From positions 4,533,632-4,553,659 of the forward strand of contig NC_090613.1 of the NCBI RefSeq assembly GCF_004359215.1: a DNA stretch of 20,028 bases. Reading direction: 5' to 3'. A program made the position numbers and the translations under genes. The DNA is from Bremia lactucae. Lineage: Eukaryota > Oomycota > Peronosporomycetes > Peronosporales > Peronosporaceae. Numbering within the stretch: position 1 is the stretch's first letter; each line of letters begins with the position of its first letter. The notes under the pieces are model-generated. The model did no database searches, was not told where the DNA came from, and worked only from the letters and a program-made list of their open reading frames with translations. Shown here piece by piece: positions 17,403-20,028 of this stretch.

Positions 17403-19015
17403 ATGCGGTGTGCGAATAGTGCAGCGTTTTCGGCTGCGGTTCATGCAGCCGCGGGCGACGCATTATTGTCTCTTGCGGTTGACATTCCGTCTGCCGAAGT
17501 GTCATCTTCTCCAGCAACTCTAAATGTTGCGGGTGCACGTGGTGATACACCACGTAAATGCGACCCCTCTTTTTTTCGGAGGTCGACTACGAATGCGAGT
17601 CGGACGAAATGGCCAACTCGGGGAGAACAGAACGGTCGCCTGATCATCGTCACGCGGCTAACTATGAGGCTTCAAATGAGTAGGCTCATTCGGGTAGGCG
17701 TGCTGGTAGCATTCGCTACAGCATGTTCAGTTCCGACGATAAGGATGAATCCTCATTGCCAGCACCGTCTTCCGTACCGTCACCCACACATATTTCTGTG
17801 CGTGTGATGACGATGGCGTAAGCCATCGTAATAAAAGTTCTTGTGGTACCCTGCTTCAGTGGGTATCACTCAGGGGATTGATGACGCTAAAATGTTTCGT
17901 CTTGCCCCTGAGAATAATCCTTAGCTTTCGCCCGAACAGCTAATTATAGGTTGTTTGGAGAGACTACTTCTCACAATAGGTAACTCTTATTTATTGCAAC
18001 AAAGCTACATAACCGTGACTCCAGCGCGAAGAACTTTGGCGCTGAGAAAGATTTTTCTCTCGATGCTTTCTTAAGCATCGATGGTATAGTGGCAGCATCA
18101 AGCGTGATAAAGTCTTGCTTATGCAAGCCTGGAGCGCGTTCATTCGCAATGGCAAAGACGTTCGACGCGAAGCCTGGCATCAGATACTTCACGCGATTCG
18201 CTATAAGTTGAAGAAGCAAACTCCAACCGATGCATAATATAAATCGCAATGGTTGTCACTGAGGCAGGACTTCCATGCTCCGTGGGGTGATCCCTGTCCA
18301 TGTTGTGTTGACAACACGAAGCGAGTAAAAGGGGGTGTATATTCCTTTTCTTCGCCCTGGGGAAGGGCTCGCATCTCTATAGAGATCCGCGATGCGATTG
18401 AAGTTTGCAACCGATTTACAAGCGCCACGGGGTGCGTGTTTTCTGATAAACCTATTAATCTATCGGATGGGTCTCGTCATACTGACGGACGAAGCCCTCA
18501 ACGTCAGCAACAAGCTAAGAACGAGGCTCCCAGCTAAAATGTGATTGTGGATAACCAGGACAGCGAACAAGATAACTCGTTCGCTGCCCCTTCACATCAC
18601 GGTGGCTCGGGATACGTTCCACAAGGAAACGCTGACCACGGTGGGAATCATCAATGGTTGTGGCGGAGGAGGAAAAACAGATCTGACCCATGTGTCGGAT
18701 ATAATGTCGAGGATCGACAAATTCGAACACTTCCTACATGATTTGGAGGAGGGACTTGAGCACGAGCGCGGCAAGCATCGCTCGTTGACGCAGACGGTGC
18801 AGGCTCACCATATCGAAAGGTTGGAAGACCGTTCGAAGAGTGCGTACTCCATGTTGGAGTACGAACGGAAATGTCACGCTCGTCGTGATGAGCTGTCTTC
18901 CGCTCATCGCGGTTTCGAGGATCTTTGTACCCGGCATGAGAATCTCCACATCCAAGATGAGAATCTGGTTCGTGACCACAAGAATTTCTTAGGAATTCTT
19001 AAAAAGGGTGGTTAG
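17403..19015 (+). pseudogene. Long antisense ORF of element 4 (degraded)
   Basis: A plus-strand coding region runs opposite to element 4 pol, starting 130 bp inside its 3' LTR. Pieces in order: SSSPATLNVAGARGDTPRK near 17510; after a shift at the T-run near 17570, EVDYECESDEMANSGRTERS and IRYSMFSSDDKDESSLPAPS; MQAWSAFIRNGKDVRREAWH near 18125; WLSLRQDFHAPWGDPCPCCV near 18250-18310; then SSPWGRARISIEIRDAIEVC. After a stop at 18535-18537 comes QDSEQDNSFAAPSHHGGSGY (antisense to the chromodomain). A last frame to 19015 is coiled-coil-like (FEHFLHDLEEGLEHERGKHR, SMLEYERKCHARRDELSSAH). Reconnected it would be about 500 codons, with a CPCC motif and an acidic Ser/Pro-rich N-terminal part. I know no named function; a gag-like or host-derived role is possible. 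Stops and shifts make this copy dead. Confidence 0.55.
18515..18663 (-). pseudogene. Chromodomain at the C-terminus of element 4 pol
   Basis: Minus-strand frame: GQRFLVERIPSHRDVKGQRT, then SYLVRCPGYPQSHFSWEPRS and a stop at 18515. This is the chromoviral chromodomain pattern (F.VE.I, YLV.W.GY, SWEP), with Cys-Pro where Trp-Arg is usual in YLVRWRGY. Chromodomains at the integrase end guide insertion to marked chromatin. It lies about 360 bp downstream of the GPY/F module in the same strand. The plus-strand antisense ORF crosses it. Confidence 0.85.
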
Positions 19016-19017
19016 AT

Positions 19018-20028
19018 CCGTCCTCGGAAAATACCGCGTACTGATGGTACGGGTGGAGCCGACCAACGAGAACGTAGGATGTGAACGCATCCCATGTGGC
19101 AATTCTATTGTGTCCTTATTGCAACTGTGATGCAGTACATGGAAAGGATCAATGAACTTGGGTAGGAGCTTACTGCTACCCACATTAGTGACTAATAGCT
19201 TAGGTAAGTTTACCGTAGAGACTAGCACTAGATCATTAATATTAAATGAATGAACATTTGCTCTTCCATGTTTGTCTGCAATCCGTTTCTGTTGGTCCAC
19301 CGCGTTAGCAATGAAATCCTGAACGAAACGGATAATTAATTCTCGAGTTAGCAGAAATTCTACTGCTGACTCATTTGTTTTGTCTTTTTTAGTACACTTT
19401 TGCATACTACCATGAGATCATTCTGGTCTTCGATGTCGATTTCTTCGACATCGACATCACTCGCGTCGTTGTTAACTTCGACGCGTGATGAGCATGAGCC
19501 ACAAATGGTTTTGCTCGTGCGAGTCCACCCCTCCGCCCCCCTTAAACTAGAGGAACCCTCTAATTGGGTGGGTATGCGATGATGGCGTAAGCCATTCACG
19601 AAGAACGGTGTATGCGTTGTAGACGCATGCACCGAATTATTGATAGCGAATTCGACCATCGGTAAAAACTCGCTCTAATTGGGATACGATTGGACGTAAC
19701 CTCAAAGTATCTCTTCGAGGACGCGATTTTCACGTTCTGTTTGACCAGCCGTTTCTGGGTGATCGGATGTTGACATAGTCAGCCGTGTTCCGAGAGATCG
19801 GAACACGGATTGCCAGAACTCTGCCGTGAATCTTGCATCACTATCCTAGACCAACTCACGGGGTAACCCATGAAGTTTGAATACCGTGTCGATAAAGACA
19901 CGGGCACAACTCGGAGCCGTAATCGACTCTGGTACCGCAGCAAGATGGTACATCTTGCTGAATCTGTCTACAAAAACAAGGATTCCATTGTTTTTGTGGT
20001 CGTCTTCGGGAAATCCGAAGACGAAGTC
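19018..20028 (-). pseudogene. Element 4 integrase and GPY/F module, running off the right edge
   Basis: From the right edge leftwards: DFVFGFPEDD with the first catalytic Asp at the very edge, ILVFVDRFSKMYHLAAVPES, FIDTVFKLHGLPRELV, a TAG, then DSDARFTAEFWQSVFRSLGT. SDHPETAGQTERENRVLEEI carries the catalytic Glu, and MVEFAINNSVHASTTHTPFF follows. After a shift comes KRIADKHGRANVHSFNINDL, then LVLVSTVNLPKLL and KLLPKFIDPFHVL (GPY/F with Gly changed to Asp), ending MRSHPTFSLVG near 19045. At least three stops (for example near 19847, 19708 and 19677) and one frameshift are present. Element 4 continues beyond the window. Confidence 0.9.

Noticed and set aside
18592..18979. Minus-strand frames opposite the coiled-coil segment
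   Set aside because: The frame at 18979-18734 has no recognisable motif; the plus-strand translation has heptad-like charge patterning and is the better candidate, though both remain open.
1..20028. CRISPR arrays, bacterial operons, rRNA and tRNA genes
   Set aside because: No regular spacer repeats, no operon structure, and no cloverleaf or rRNA signature was recognised on either strand.

Overview
The window looks like a transposon-rich stretch of an oomycete nuclear genome (Phytophthora / downy-mildew type). This is inferred from short GT-AG introns of about 50-66 nt in two intact housekeeping genes and from the style of the Ty3/Gypsy elements around them. There is no bacterial operon structure and no CRISPR array, and I recognised no tRNA or rRNA gene. 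A run of 183 N (8077-8259) marks an assembly gap.

Layout. (1) 1-2382: the 3' half of a plus-strand Ty3/Gypsy element (element 1): integrase, GPY/F module, an antisense reading frame and a probable 3' LTR (family C). (2) 2383-6620: a small gene island. It holds a mitochondrial ribosomal protein bL9 gene (one intron), a compact O6-alkylguanine-DNA alkyltransferase-like gene (proposed 6 exons) that keeps all key catalytic residues, and a convergent, broken RsuA-type pseudouridine synthase. Further right lies an eroded minus-strand reading frame of unknown identity, then an inverted, deleted second copy of the bL9 tail plus the alkyltransferase. (3) 7201-11557: element 2, a degenerate plus-strand Gypsy element (gag, zinc knuckle, protease, reverse transcriptase) flanked by two copies of repeat A, taken as its LTRs. 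The left copy is interrupted by a solo LTR of family B, and an antisense coding remnant lies next to the right copy. (4) 11558-13640: AT-rich sequence with a second solo LTR B that has a perfect 5-bp target duplication. (5) About 13640-16843: element 3 (gag, protease, reverse transcriptase, plus strand), carrying a 100-bp near-perfect palindrome in its protease. It is cut off inside the RNase H region by (6) element 4, which runs on the minus strand from 16844 past the right edge: 3' LTR (family B), polypurine tract, a long plus-strand antisense ORF, then chromodomain, GPY/F module and integrase on the minus strand.

How it fits together. Elements 1, 2 and 4, the three whose 3' ends can be seen, all show coding sequence antisense to pol between the pol end and the 3' LTR. 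In element 4 this antisense frame overlaps the chromodomain. That shared layout is the strongest candidate here for something under-described. The three LTR B copies share one family; the polypurine tract beside the third copy gives its orientation and shows that element 4 lies nested in element 3. All four elements carry stops and frameshifts. The intact bL9 and alkyltransferase genes sit within about 175 bp of LTR C. Exon structures, frames and homology calls were read by eye; no database search was run.
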